In this document: positions 41,839 to 55,100 of the stretch, one piece after another
How the letters are laid out: each line of letters starts with the position of its first letter
Position numbering within the stretch: the first letter of the stretch is position 1
Origin: Lathyrus oleraceus
Lineage: Eukaryota; Streptophyta; Magnoliopsida; Fabales; Fabaceae
Assembly: GCF_024323335.1 (NCBI RefSeq)
Contig: NC_066581.1
Span: 348,258,409 to 348,322,408 of the forward strand
Length of the DNA: 64,000 bases
Direction: 5' to 3'
The notes under the pieces: generated by a model
Database searches by the model: none
What the model saw: only the letters and a program-made list of their open reading frames with translations
What the model was told of the DNA's origin: nothing
Translations under genes and position numbers: made by a program

Positions 41839-42110
41839 TTGGTGTCGGTAAACACCATCTTTCGGTGCTTTTCCAGTCATGCGTAGTGTCTGGTCTTCCT
41901 TGGTGTCGGTAAACACCATCTTTCGGTGCTTTTCCAGTCATGCGTAGTGTCTGGTCTTCTTTGGTGTCGGTAAACACCATCTTTCGGTGATTTCCAGTCA
42001 TGCGTAGTGTCTGGTATTCTTTGGTGTCGGTAAACACCATCTTTCGGTGCTTTCCCAGTCATGCGTAAGTGTCTGGTCTTATTTGGTGTCGGTAAACATC
42101 ATCTTTCGAT
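41839..42110 (+). repeat. Tandem repeat T3, 60-61 bp, five copies
   Basis: Core starts at 41839, 41900, 41961, 42021 and 42082. The core TGGTGTCGGTAAACACCA is a 6-bp stem with a 6-nt loop. Copy in unit 2 starts at 55895. Confidence 0.9.
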
Positions 42111-42147
42111 GTTCGTAACGTCATCCCCTCCCTAGAAGATTCCTCCT

Positions 42148-42850
42148 CTCCGTTGGTGTCGATAAACGTCGAGTTTTTCCCCATCATCCATTGATGATTT
42201 GGTTGTGTTCGCTCTCCCTAGAAGAGTCCTCCTCTCCGTTGGTGTCGATAAACGTCGAGTTTTTCCTATGCGTCCGTTGGCGTATAGTTGATATCTTTCC
42301 CCACAGGGTCGTCCCCAGAAGAATCCTCCTCTCCGTTGGTGTCGATAAACGTCGAGTTTTTCCTAGTCGTCCGATGATGTCTAGTTGCTTATTCCCTACA
42401 GATCATTTGGTAATACCATATGATTCCCCTCAGAGTTTCCTCCTCTCCGTTGGTGTCGATAAACGTCGAGTTTTTCCCCATCATCCATTGATGATTTGGT
42501 TGTGTTCGCTCTCCCTAGAAGAATCCTCCTCTCCGTTGGTGTCGATAAACGTCGAGTTTTTCCTATGCGTCCGTTGGCGTATAGTTGATATCTTTCCCCA
42601 CAGGGTCGTCCCCAGAAGAATCCTCCTCTCCGTTGGTGTCGATAAACGTCGAGTTTTTCCTAGTCGTCCGATGATGTCTAGTTGCTTATTCCCTACAGAT
42701 CATTTGGTAATACCATATGATTCCCCTCAGAGTTTTCTCCTCTCCGTTGGTGTCGATAAACGTCGAGTTTTTCCTAGTCGTCCTATGATGTCTAGTTGTA
42801 CCCTTCCCCAAGTGGATTTACCTCCCCGTTGGTTTCGATAAACGTTGTGT
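42148..42850 (+). repeat. Tandem repeat T4, 297-bp higher-order unit of 86+97+114 bp
   Basis: CTCCGTTGGTGTCGATAAAC occurs at 42148, 42234, 42331, 42445, 42531, 42628 and 42742. The spacing 86, 97, 114 repeats exactly twice. The long ORF here is only translated repeat. Copy in unit 2 starts at 56204. Confidence 0.92.
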
Positions 42851-42951
42851 TTTTCTCATTCGTCCGATGACGTCTGATTGTATACCCTATTCCCAGTCAT
42901 TCATTAATGTCTGGTTGATTTCCCAGCCAGAATCCCCAGTAAACGTCCTAT

Positions 42952-43420
42952 TTGGTGTCGATAAACGTTGAGTCTCCCTTTCGTCCTATGACGTCTGGCT
43001 GAGTTTTCTCCTTCTCCGTTGGTGTCGATAAACGTTGAGTCTCCCTTTCGTCCTATGACGTCTGGCTGAGTTTTCTCCTTCTCCGTTGGTGTCGATAAAC
43101 GTTGAGTCTCCCTTTCGTCCTATGACGTCTGGTTGAGTTTTCTCCTTCTCCGTTGGTGTCGATAAACGTTGAGTCTCCCTTTCGTCCTATGACGTCTGGC
43201 TGAGTTTCCTCCTTCTCCGTTGGTGTCGATAAACGTTGAGTCTCCCTTTCGTCCTATGACGTCTGGCTGAGTTTCCTCCTTCTCCGTTGGTGTCGATAAA
43301 CGTTGAGTCTCCCTTTCGTCCTATGACGTCTGGCTGAGTTTTCTCCTTCTCCGTTGGTGTCGATAAACGTTGAGTCTCCCTTTCGTCCTATGACGTCTGG
43401 TTGAGTTTTCTACCTCTCCG
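42952..43420 (+). repeat. Tandem repeat T5, 67 bp, seven copies
   Basis: Starts of TTGGTGTCG at 42952, 43019, 43086, 43153, 43220, 43287 and 43354, exactly 67 bp apart. Copy in unit 2 starts at 57008. Confidence 0.95.
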
Positions 43421-43870
43421 TTGGTTTTGGTAAACGTTGAGTTTTTCCCATTACGTCCGCTGACGTATGGTTGTATCTCTCTTTCCATTCATTCATTAAT
43501 GACTGGTCACCTCTCCGTTGGTTTTGGTAAATGTTGAGTTTTTCCCATTTCGTCCGCTGACGTATGGTTGTATCTCTCTTTCCATTCATTCATTAATGAT
43601 TGGTTACCTCTCCGTTGGTTTTGGTAAACGTTGAGTCTTTCCCATTTCGTCCGCTGACGTATGGTTGTATCACTATCCTTCCAGTCATTCATTAATGATT
43701 GGTTACCTCTCCGTTGGTCTTGGTAAACGTTGAGTTTTTCCCCATTACGTCCGCTGACGTATGGTTGTATCCTTTCCTGGTTATCCCCAGTAGAGTTGAG
43801 TTACCTCTCCGTTGGTTTTGGTAAACGTTGAGTGTTTCCTAGTTGTCCGTTGGCATCTAGTTGAGATGAT
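43421..43870 (+). repeat. Tandem repeat T6, 97-99 bp, five copies
   Basis: Starts of TTGGTTTTGG or a close variant at 43421, 43518, 43615, 43714 and 43812; units contain TAAACGTTGAG and CGTCCGCTGACGTATGG. Copy in unit 2 starts at 57477. Confidence 0.92.
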
Positions 43871-44045
43871 TTCTGTTCCCATTCATCGTGTGTCGATGTC
43901 TGGATGTGCTTTACCCTGAAAATAAAGAAGAAAACAAAAAATTCCCAGCAGTGTGCAAATTTCTACGGTACTTGGTATTCAATCCCTGTTTACCCTGAAA
44001 GTCTGACAGCCGTTGCTCTCATCCATTCGGGTTCCCAGCTGATTG

Positions 44046-44056
44046 AATAGGGGCAG
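44046..44056 (+). other. Polypurine tract of Ogre-like unit 1
   Basis: AATAGGGGCAG, one base before LTR2. The identical tract is at 58102-58112 before LTR3. Confidence 0.6.
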
Positions 44057-44057
44057 C

Positions 44058-47000
44058 TGTAGCACCTCAAATTTGCACCCTACCTTTTGTACATTCATTT
44101 CATATTAGGTCATTAACATAACATAGTCCATTGCATAACATTGCATTGTCCATTTGCCCAAGTGCAAGCCATTCAGAAGAATTAAGTCAAACTGATCAGG
44201 AAAATCAGTCAAAACAAGCAAGCATGTGCTATTTTCATTGGAGTAAAGCCCTAGGGTGGATTTATCAAGCTCACATGATTATGTGATCATTTTGGAGTGG
44301 TTTGGCCAAAGATTGGTTGATCAAAGCTCAACAGTCAAGCTGAATTTTATCTGAAACCCTAGAAAGCCAACTGTAAGTCAACTGAGGGCTAGGAAGTGGA
44401 GAGATGGTTTGAGACGCTTCCTTCATGTCCCAAAGAAGGTCATTTGTCATTACAAACACTTATCTGGAAGAAGAAATCATTTCGTTCTTTTCTCGAATTA
44501 ATCTTGGAAAGTCAAGTTGGGTTGGATGATCCTGGTTGATTACTGAAGAGTTGATTTGGTTGTGGAAATTTAATCGTGGTTGCATTGAGCCCATTCATTT
44601 CTTTTTGTTAAGCCCATAATTTTAGCCCATTAACCATTTTTCAAATAATTCCATTTCATTATCCAAATCATAATCCATAATCCATTTAGTTTGATTTTAA
44701 CACAATCCATTTTTACAATAATCCATTATCCATATCCAATTTAGTTTATCCGTTTAAAACCAATTGCCATTATCCAATCATACCCATATCCATTTGTACA
44801 AAACCAAAATTCTGCATTGCATTTAACAGTAACATATCAAAAATTCTGCATAAAACTGCTATAAAAATTCTGCATCATCAAAATTCAGCATTACAAAAAT
44901 TCTTTTCTGCATAAAATTCTGCATTGCATTTAACAGCAACACATCCAAAATTCTGCATAAAACTGCTATAAAAATTCTGCATCATCAAAATTCAGCATTA
45001 CAAAAATTCTTTTCTGCATAAAATTCAGCATCATAAAATTCAGCATTAAAATTCTGCATCAAGTACAATCAAAATCCTGCATTAAAATCAAAACAAAATT
45101 CTGCATAAAATCAAAATTAATTTCCTGCATAATGAAATAACAGAAATCTTCATTCTTGTATGAGTATAAATAGTGCAAAGCCATAACAGAAAGGAGGGAG
45201 GGTCCATAACAGAAAAATAACAGAAATTGGAGGAAGCTTTTTCATCCTCTAACCTCTCGTTTCTTCGTCTTCCATCTTCTTCCATTCCTCCACCATCACA
45301 AACTCTTCCAATCCTTCAACCACCGTAACCGTTTTTCAATTCACAATCACCTTCATCAAAAACTCCAAACTCCATAGCCAAACCTTCAACCACTACGAAT
45401 CTGTAACCGTAACCGTAATCTCCGTTCACCGAAACCTTCAACCGCTTCCAATCTTCACTCTTCAATTCTTCCACATTAATTTATCATCATCACAACCGAA
45501 CCGCCAAAGATCCTGCAACAATTCTGCAGCAATTATCTCCTTTCTCGGAAGTGATAAGCAGAAGAAAAAAGAAGAAATAATAGAAAAGAGAAATCCAGAA
45601 GAGATCGGAATAATCGGAAACTCACGATCCAAGAGACTTCTTCTTCATTTCGATCGGCAATACCGGTATTACGTCTTCGTCTTCATCTCAAAGCGGAGAT
45701 GCGAGCGAGGCCTTCATCATCCACCAAGAACCTTCAACAAAATCCGTAGAAGCTCGCAACTCGTAACGGAATTGGTGAGAAGCTACAATCAGAAAGAAAC
45801 CGATAATTGAAGAAGCAGTAGAAGGAACCAAAACCGTAACCGAAACCGTGATCTCCACCTTCATCAAACCTTCACCTCTCTACAATTTTTCCAGATTTTC
45901 TTCTTCCTTCTTTCTAGTTCTTCTTCCTGAATCTTCCACTTTCTTCTGGTTCCCGCACCATAACAATCTCACAGTATTCACTGCGAATTGAAAACCGCAC
46001 CGATTCTCGCATCTCGAGATCTCACCACACCAATTCATCACGAAACCAAGCATCACAACAGAGGAAGATCGTAACGAGCCTTTGCGCCTCGATTCACCAG
46101 CAGTTTCTTCAGCGAGTTTCGACGAAATCCAAGATCTTATCCACAAAGCAACGACGCCGAGCGCAAACCGGGATTCTCCATTTCAGCGCCACAATCCAGC
46201 GATTCCTCATCCGCTCCATCAACGACGCGACGCAGCAAGTGGAAATCGAACAACCTCATTGGACGTCGAAGTCGGTGAGCTCTTTTCTCTTCAAATTCCG
46301 TTACCCGCACGTGAGAATGAACTGAATATTGATTTCGTTTCCAATGTCGAATTGGTGAAAGGATGAGTGATGAGGTTAGTCTCAAGATTTGTTTGTTTTC
46401 CTGCTTGTTTCAATGTCCCCTTTAGAGTTGTGGAATATGGATATGGAGTTGAAAATTGCTTTTGGTCCTTTCTGCACTTGCAACCCTGGTAAGGGCCCGA
46501 GAGGACACACCACACTCACTCCCACGGGCCTGGTTCTTGTCTTAGGCCCAGTGAGATACACACTCCATTTCACTTAGTGCACCCCTGCGATTGGGCTTAG
46601 CCGTCCTTTCCAATTCTAAGCCCAGTCTGCTGCATCTTGATCCACTGCACTTTGTTTTATATAGTTATTAATTGATAATTGTTTTGGATAATATTAGGTT
46701 TAGTTTCGGTTAATTAGGATGATTAGATAAATTTAGAATTAGGTATTATTAGAAAATTAGAAGATATTAGAAGTTTTTGGATTGAATTAGTGATTGATTC
46801 TAGAATTAGTTTAATTAGGTTAATCGGTTTAATTAGATTAATTAGAAATGTTAAAAACTGATTTTAGAATTAGTGAAGTTGATTAGAAATTTCGGATTAA
46901 TTTTAGAGATAGGATAATAGGTTGATTAGTGTAATAGACTTTTAGGTGTATTAGAATTAATAGAGATTAGTTCAATCTTAGAATTCTAGATCTTAATTAG

Positions 47001-49148
47001 GAACCTTGGTTTAGTTAGAAATAGAATTTTTTAGGAATGTTGGTTAGAAATTAGAATATTTTAGATATTAATTTAGCTTTAGAAAGTAGAATTAGTTTAG
47101 AATTTAATTGCTTTAAATAGAACTTACTTTCGTAAATAGAAATTTAATTCAATATTAATCCATAACTGTGAAATGACTATTCTACCCTTAGGCTTGGAAA
47201 TAATTCGGTCTTGCATGCTCCCTTAATTTTAGGACATATCATCACTTGATTAAATGAATTTCACGTGGAGTTTGAGCTTCCGTTTTGGATTTTTGTTCTT
47301 CTTTGACCCTAGTCTTGGACTAGTGGTTTGTGATCTCACTTTCGAGTTGTGTTTCAGGTTAATAGCACAAATGGCCTATGCTTGATGATGTGCTTCCATT
47401 GGAGTTGACTTGTGACTTGTGTATAGCTAATTTTGACTTTGTTTTGCAGGGTTTGATATTTGAGTTTGAGCCTTAATGGCTTGTACTTTGGTGCATTGGT
47501 TTGTGTTTGTCTGTTTATAGTTAACTGTGAACCATTTGCTGTTTAGTTGTGTGATTAGTACACTGATGATATTTGATTGATTTCAGGTACATTAGTCGCT
47601 AATATTGCTTTGCTTTGCTTGATAAGCAATTTGCACTGAGGTATAACATTCTTGTCTCCATGTAGTCTGGAAGACCTGGCCTGTTACTTGGCCAGGCAAC
47701 TGTCTGAAGTCCTCCTTAAGAGGCGATGTTTGTGGTTGTTTACATTTGTGCCAGGCAGGTAAAGACCTCTATGAGGCAATTGGTGGATCAAAGGGATATG
47801 CAATCTATCCCCCACTATTCTGTGAGTCGTCCCTCTGCTCACACGGCTGTGTGTTGATGCATTGGGACACAAACCCAAGATCTTGTACGGTGTACAATCG
47901 AGTCAGAGTCTTGAGCGTAGAAGGGTCCCTCCATTCTGGACCCACGCTCCTTTGTCTGAAGCTCTCCCTGACCAGGGATAAGAGCTGTGAAGTCTCATCT
48001 TCACTCACCCTTCATCAGCTTCACCTTAGCCCCTCAATGGCAAGGTTAAGAGCTAACCTGACCCCGATACAGAGGCTTGTTTGTTGAGGTTGATATGACC
48101 CCTCGACTAAAGCCTAGCCCTGATGTTTGAGCCCCTTGTTGGTGTGTTTATTTCATGCTGTATATGTTTGTGTGGTGTGATTGTACCCCCTAGGTTTGCT
48201 AGACTCCGCGTAGTCTCGTTTGCATGTCAATTAAGGTAGCACGGTTCCTTCGTATAGGACTTCCTTTCTTGCTTGAGCTTTCCTAAAACACAAGCAAACA
48301 TTATCCCCTCTTAAGGATACGTCCACTCCTTCTACTACAGGTGAGTAAGTCTCCAATGGTCGAGCATCCGGTAGATTGCGTAGTGACGTTGTCCACCTAA
48401 AAAACACAAACCAACAGGAATAGTTTAGCCGAACTACGGCAACTCTGATTCTCATGTCCAGATGAGATACGTAGGCACGAGATGCGATGTCTTGTCGAGT
48501 TTGACTAACAACTAACACTAATTCTTTTCTCTCGCCCTCGTTGCGATTGAGACCTCCCCTTTCTCTTGCCCTAGTTGCAATCGAGACCCTTCTTCTTCCT
48601 GTGTTGGTGTTAGGAGATGGATGTAAGCCCAGTGATTGGCATTCAGGCTCCACGTTTGCCTTTGCCTACATTTGTTTGTGTGCGTGTTAGCCGAGCTACG
48701 AATGCTCTGATTCTCCTTCGTCCAAAGGAGATACGTATGCATAGGATGCGACATCCTAGCGAGCATGTGTCGTTTCCCCCGGTCGAACTACTTAGACTCT
48801 AATGTCTATGCCTGATAGACTAAGTAGGCCCAGGATGCGATATCCTGCCGAGTTCAGTCTTGTTTGCTTCCTGTGTCTCTTTCAGCCGATGTTTGTGTGT
48901 GTGAGCAGTATTTTTAGCAACCATTTTCCTTCCTATTGTGCGTGGATCCCGTCGAGTACGACGGATGCGTAGGGGTGCTAATACCTTCCCTTCGCATAAC
49001 CGACTCCCGATCCCATTCTCTTTGGTCGCGAGACCATGCTTTTTCCAGGTTTACTCTGAGCGTTTCCTTTCCCTCTTTTGGGATAAATAACGCACGGTGG
49101 CGGCTCTGTTGTTCTTGTTTTCCCGCCGGTTTTTCGCGTAATGCGACA
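44058..49148 (+). repeat. Ogre-like LTR2 (shared, recombinant)
   Basis: Full-length copy of LTR1. At nine sites from the 5' end (LTR1 positions 30156, 30534, 31117, 31200, 31346, 32244, 33318, 33577, 33700) it matches LTR3 and differs from LTR1. At 34612 it matches LTR1 and differs from LTR3. Confidence 0.95.
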
Positions 49149-52100
49149 GCTGGCGACTCTGCTGGGGATATGAGAAGTTGACCTGTGCTGGTCCTTCTTC
49201 CCTAAGCGAGTCTCTCCTAGCGCTCTCTAGGTTAAGGCTTTGGTTGCTTTTTGCTGTGTTGTTTATTGCATTCATTGTTTATTGTTTGCATGTATTGTTT
49301 GCATTAATGTTTGCATTCATTCATATTCATCTGCTGGTTAGGCTGTGTTTTCTCTGATTGGGGGTGGGAGTTACTCGAGGTAAAAGGCCCAATACCCAGG
49401 CTATGAGTGCAATCTAGGAAACCTAGGAATAGAGTGATTCATGGGAAGCGGGTGGTATGCGCCACTTAGCGGAACATTGACATCACGAGCAGTTCAGATT
49501 CTGATGGGGTATCATCGGTGCATATATCTGGTGTGCACAGGATGATATTCTTGAAAGGGTTGTTTATCCTGCGTTTCTCTCGACCTAACCCGGGCCTAGA
49601 TGACACCCGTGAGTGGGAGGGAATGATTATTACAGGTACAGTTGCTGACTGGTTGGTGACTTGTTGGTGACTCTTGGTACCGATGATGATGGTGAAGTAT
49701 GGACATTTATTTCTGGGACGCCGGAGTTCTGTCCGTGGTTTATCAGCGGGTTCCGTTTATTTCGGATCCCCGGGTTAAATTTGAGAGTACCTGTTCAGAG
49801 GATCTGATTGTCATCCGTTCAGTGGATGTTCCTATGATGATAGTGATGTAATCTCCGGTTCCGTTTATTTCGAAACTTCCCAAGTCGGATTTATGGTGAC
49901 TTGGTCCCTCAAATGACTGTGACTGGTTCAAAGAATGGGTCTTCAGAGGAATTGGTGGCACAGTAACTTGCATTCATGCATTTGCATTACATTCATCTGC
50001 ATTCAACCCATGTCGATCCGTACTCAGGGTCCATTGTTGATTGAGATACTGGTTGAGAGACATCCAGATGTCAGATTGTTATTGATGAAAAATTATTTGT
50101 CTCAGTGATGCTAGAATCCAAGGACGGAATATTCCTGGTACGGATAGACATTGCATGTGTGAGTCATACTAACCCATTTGCTGTTTTGTAGGTGTCAACC
50201 GGTGCGCATAGCTCGTCTGTTCAAATTTCCTGCTAGGGGCAACAAATCCAAACTAATGGATCCACTCAACACCGGTAAAGGCAGACATGTTTGGGATCGG
50301 TTATCGGCCAGATCAAGAGTCGTCTAGACCAAACAGAGGACGTCGTCCACCGTACATCTTTGTCAGTGCAGGAATGTTGGATTCTGATCATGCTTGTTCA
50401 GTGAGTGAAGAGATCGACCGCGACCGCGAGCTAGAGCTGTGGATAAAGTCATGCGTACCAGGCAATTGGAAAGCCTCCAAAAGCATCACTGTCACTCATC
50501 CGGAAGTGTAGTATTTCTGGGTTTTATTTTGTTTGCATGAAAGCCATACGTTTTGCCCGAAACGTACTGGTCCATTGTAAGGGCCACCTCATGTGTTTCA
50601 TTTTTGCAACATTTTGCATCAGTAATAAATGGATGTTTTTGTGATCAAAAGCGGTGTTCCCTGTTTTTCATTTTTGCAGTTTAAAAAAATAAAAATGGCA
50701 ATGTTTTTCGTTTTCCTTTTGATTTTGTCTCGTTCCAACCTCAAAAGTGATTACTCTCCTGATCTCATCGATAACAATTTGGTTACCCCTCTATATGACT
50801 TCGACAATCCAAGCTATCATGCCGAAGAAAAAGGCGAAGAAGATTGTGATCTGCTGGAATTAGCTAGGTTGTTGAAACAAGAGGAGAAGGTGATTCAACC
50901 ACACGAGGAGCGAGTCAAGATGGTAATCCCAAGTACCGCCGAGGTCAGAAGGGAAATGAAAGTTGAGGCCGCTTCAGAGGCAAGTCAAGAGCAGAATGGT
51001 AGCCCTGTTGAAAGAGCAGGTTGATATCTTCACCTGGTTGCATCCAGATACACCAGGGTGGAATACCCATGTTATGGGGCACGAGCTACCATCGAGAGAA
51101 GACTATCCTCTAGTGAAGAAGAAGGCCGGTGCCACGAATCAAAGGGCTACGGTGACTTTGTTTCATGATATGACTCATCGTGAAAGCGAATGCCATGTTG
51201 ATGACATGATGACAAAGTCCCAAGCAGAAGAGGGGCACCCGGTGGACTTGATCAAGTTGTTTGACCGGTGGAGATAACTCATACTGTTGAGTCTAAGTCA
51301 GTGCACTTATGGAGTGCTGTCCAGCAAGCTGCCGAGGCATGTTGTGAATGAAAGAGGAATCGAGGTTTTTCCTGCAAAAAAAAAAAAGAAAAAAAACAGT
51401 GCAAGAAACGCCTGAACCAAAAACAAACAAAAAAAAAGAGAGAAAAGAAATCAAATGGTCAGGTGGAATGATGACTGCCAAGGGGCATGGAAAGAAAAAA
51501 TGAGTAGCAGGAACCTCTGATTCTGATGCCTTCCTTGGAAGAAACAACTGTTAATCTGGTACTTGACAGCCCTCAAGGGGTCTACGAGGTGTGTATGTGT
51601 CAGCATGACGAGTCTTGTCGAAAAGAACATGCAATTTACCTAAGCAAAAAGTTTATCGACCGTGAAACAATACACTCACTGCTCGAGAAAACTTGATGTA
51701 CTTTGGCATAGGCTGTTCGCCGACTGAGACAGTATGCTGGTTCATACCACCTTGTGGATGTCCAAAATGGATCTGATCAAGTATGTGCTTGAGGAGATAG
51801 CGTTGAACGGACGGGTTGCGAGAGGGCAAATGGCGTCAACTGAATACGATATTCAGTATACCTCCCAGAAAGCAATCGAGAAGAGGGTATTGTATGGTTA
51901 TCTCGCCCAACAACCCATCGATGATTCTCAACCAAGGAAGTTTGAAGTCCCTGATGAGGATATCTCGAGGTACTCAAATCGAAAGATTGAGAGTGACCGA
52001 TCCCGGAGGAGGGGCCTGACCCTGAATCCGAACGGGTTCTGATGTCTGATGGGGAGAGTTTAAAGTGAATGAGCTAGTGCTTCCCCGATAACATTTGAAT

Positions 52101-55100
52101 GCACCAACGATGGTGGCTGAATACGAGGTTGGTATCCTGAGTGTCGTACTTCGGTACGTGCATCCACTGGGGCAACGCCTTTCTCACTCCGGTATGAGAT
52201 GAAGGTTGTACTACCATTTGAGACTCAGGTTTCGTCATGGGGTCCCGTTGGACGTAAACTTGAAAAAGGATGAGTGGATAAGGACTCAGTATGACACGTT
52301 GAGCCTGACCGATGAGAAAAGGGCTGACGGTTACTTGTCATGGGGCAGTTGTACCCAGTAAATGAAGCGTTTTGTTAACTAAGAAGTGCGACCTCGTGGG
52401 TATCATGAGAGATATGGTGTTGAAAAGGATCCTTCCTCCTCAAGACGATCGTGGGGCAAGTGGATAAACAGTTATGAATGTCCATTCGGGGTCGAAAAGG
52501 TCTCCTCTGACAGAGCCTTGTGATCGATGACCACGAATGATGAAGATTTTCCAATCCCTGTGAATGCGGACGCAGTTAGAAGATACTTCGTGAAAAAAAA
52601 TTGACCCGCTGGACAAAAAGAAAAGTCCAGGCAAAAAGGGGCATCCCGGCGAACCAAGGAAAAAAAGAGAAAAGGTTCGGGCAGAAGTTAGGGATAATAA
52701 AAGGAAAAAACTGTACACCCGGCAAGTCGAAAACCCCACAAGGGCGACTTGGGCAAAAAAGGGTATCCCGGTGGACTGAAACCCGAAAGGGCGGTCCAGG
52801 CAAGAGAGGGATTGAAACGAACAACTGCGTCCAGCATGATCATTTGTGCTTTGGTTAAGACATCACAGCTAATCTCCGACAGAGATCGATTGGAAGCGTC
52901 TTGTTCAGAAGGCCGAAAGTGCGGAACGTCTTGAGGACATATGAGGTGTAATCGAGTTGGAACCCGATGAGATCACGGTTTCACATTGCCATTAGGATAG
53001 ATTTTTCCTTTTGTGCGCAATCACCTCTTTCCAGGGTTTGCTCCCTGTGGGTTGCTCAATTCTGAGCCATTTTTTGTTTCAGTCAATAAAATGCGTATTC
53101 AGTCAAATAGTTTTGTTTTTGTTTTCATTACCGCTTTGATTACGAAGACATCCGTTTATTTTGATAAGAATATTTGCATTTTGAAACATGGAGGTCCCTT
53201 CCGATGCATGCTTATAAGATTGAAATCTGGAAATCTTATTCGGAAGTTTGAGTGACCAAGATGTTGAAGTGTTGGCACGCCTGGGGCACGCTTTTATCTA
53301 ACAATCTCTTGTGCAGGTGCTGTTAGATATCTTCATTCGCTGGCAAGTAGTGATATGAAGTCTTTTGACAAAAGATCCCCACAGAGTCCAACCAGGGGCA
53401 AGGGATAGACGAACAATGAAAGGACGGTGAAGGATTACGACGACGATCCTGGAGGGTTAATCAAGAAGACTCTTCAAAGTCTAAGGACTGGAAAGTTTGT
53501 ATGAATCCCAGGAGTTCGATCCCCGTGAAGTACGGAGGATTCGGGAATACAAGGGGATGAATCAGAACAGTCCAAGATGAGCCTGGGAGTTCTCAAAAGT
53601 GGAAAGTCAACACTGTGGTAGGATGGTGAACACCAGTGTTCGACAAATCGAAGGGCGGCCCGTGTCCGATAGGCTGTATTTCCCCCAATGGGTTTGAGAG
53701 TGTCATCTCCCTAGCAGATTCGAGATCGGTGTCTCCCTAGCGAGCCTGAAGGTTACCATATCCTCAGCGGAGTTGTGACTGTTTCCCAAGTCTGAAGCTG
53801 TCTTCCCAGCAGAGTTTGTGTTGATGGTTCTCCCCCAGCAAGGTCCCCAAGTGGATCAAGTTCGGAGAAAATCATCTCCAGTAGAGACAAGTATCGGTTG
53901 CCTCCCCTAGCAGGGTAATCTCTAAGCAGTCCGGGTTCGATGGAGATCATCCCCAGCAAGGTTTGTCTTTCCCCAGCAGGGTGGAAATTGACGTGGTAAT
54001 GAGATCCTCAGCACAGTTCCTGGAATTCCCCAGTGTTGTCTCTGGAGGAGACGTGTGTTTATGCATCCATCATTTAGATAAGCATAGCATATTGCATCAT
54101 TAGTGCATAGCATTTCCATGATCATGGGGCATTGTGTAAAACAAAAAAAACTCATGCATCAACATTGCAAACATATCCATTAGCCCTAGGCCGTGGTGAC
54201 CAGCCGAGATTGGGTTGTTGGAAGAGTTTAGCATCGCGCTATTGGATCGGCTTCAGAGTTGGGTCCCCCAGCATGGTTGAGAGGTCGGTGTTTTCTCAGC
54301 AACGACTCTTTAGTCGAGCGGGTATCCCCAGCAGCACAAATTCCCTAGCAGATGTGGGTGTGTCTGATCTCTCCATGTAGAGTCTACCCCTTAAGCAGAA
54401 AAGTGTCTACCATTTCTTTCTGCGCTCCCCACTGAGTTAGATCCTCGTGGATGACGGTTGCTTCCGTTCCCTCCCTCACGGGACGGGTTTCCCTATCGAG
54501 TTTTTTCCTCGTTAGGATGAGTCTTGATTCAGTCTGCCTTTTTGGATCGATCCTAAATTGGCTCCCCGTTGACTGTTTCTTGTACTTCCCTGGGGCATAA
54601 ATGAATAGTTGCTCACTAACCGGCACTCATTCATCTTATCCTCAGCGGAATTTGTTGGCCTCTACCTGCAAACCGGTAGCTGTAAGTCCTATCGTCGTGG
54701 TTTTCTACCTACAAGCCGGTAATTGTAAAATCCCACTTTCATCCCCTAGCAGAGGTGGCCTTTGTGGTTCATTCTGTTTGTTGGCCTCTACCTACAAAAC
54801 GGTAGTTGTAAGTCCTATCTTTGTGGTTTTCTACCCAACCGGTAGTTGTAAAATCCCACTTTCATCCCCTAGCAGAGGTAACCTTTGTGGTTCATTCTGT
54901 CGGTTGGCCTCTACCTACAAACCGGTAGTTGTAAGTCCTATCTTTGTGGTTTTCTACCTGCAAGCTGGTAGTTGTAAAATCCCACGTTCTCCCCTTGGTG
55001 GAGTTAACCCTTTGTGCTCATCCTAGTTGATGACGGTGACTTTCCCGTGGTTTTTCTGCCTACAAACCGGTAGATGTAATCCCCTCTTTGCAGTTATTAG

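Noticed and set aside
42191..42841. 216-residue ORF repeating a VGVDKRRVFPS peptide, also at 56247
   Set aside because: It is a frame through the 297-bp higher-order repeat T4 in the Ogre 3' UTR and has no coding logic of its own.
42952..43870. Possible CRISPR-like array because of regular repeats
   Set aside because: Units are repeated end to end with no unique spacers, in a plant retroelement 3' UTR.
43861..43910. Hammerhead ribozyme suggested by retroelement hairpins and CGATGACGTCTG-like strings
   Set aside because: The CTGATGA and GAAA core elements do not occur in the required arrangement.
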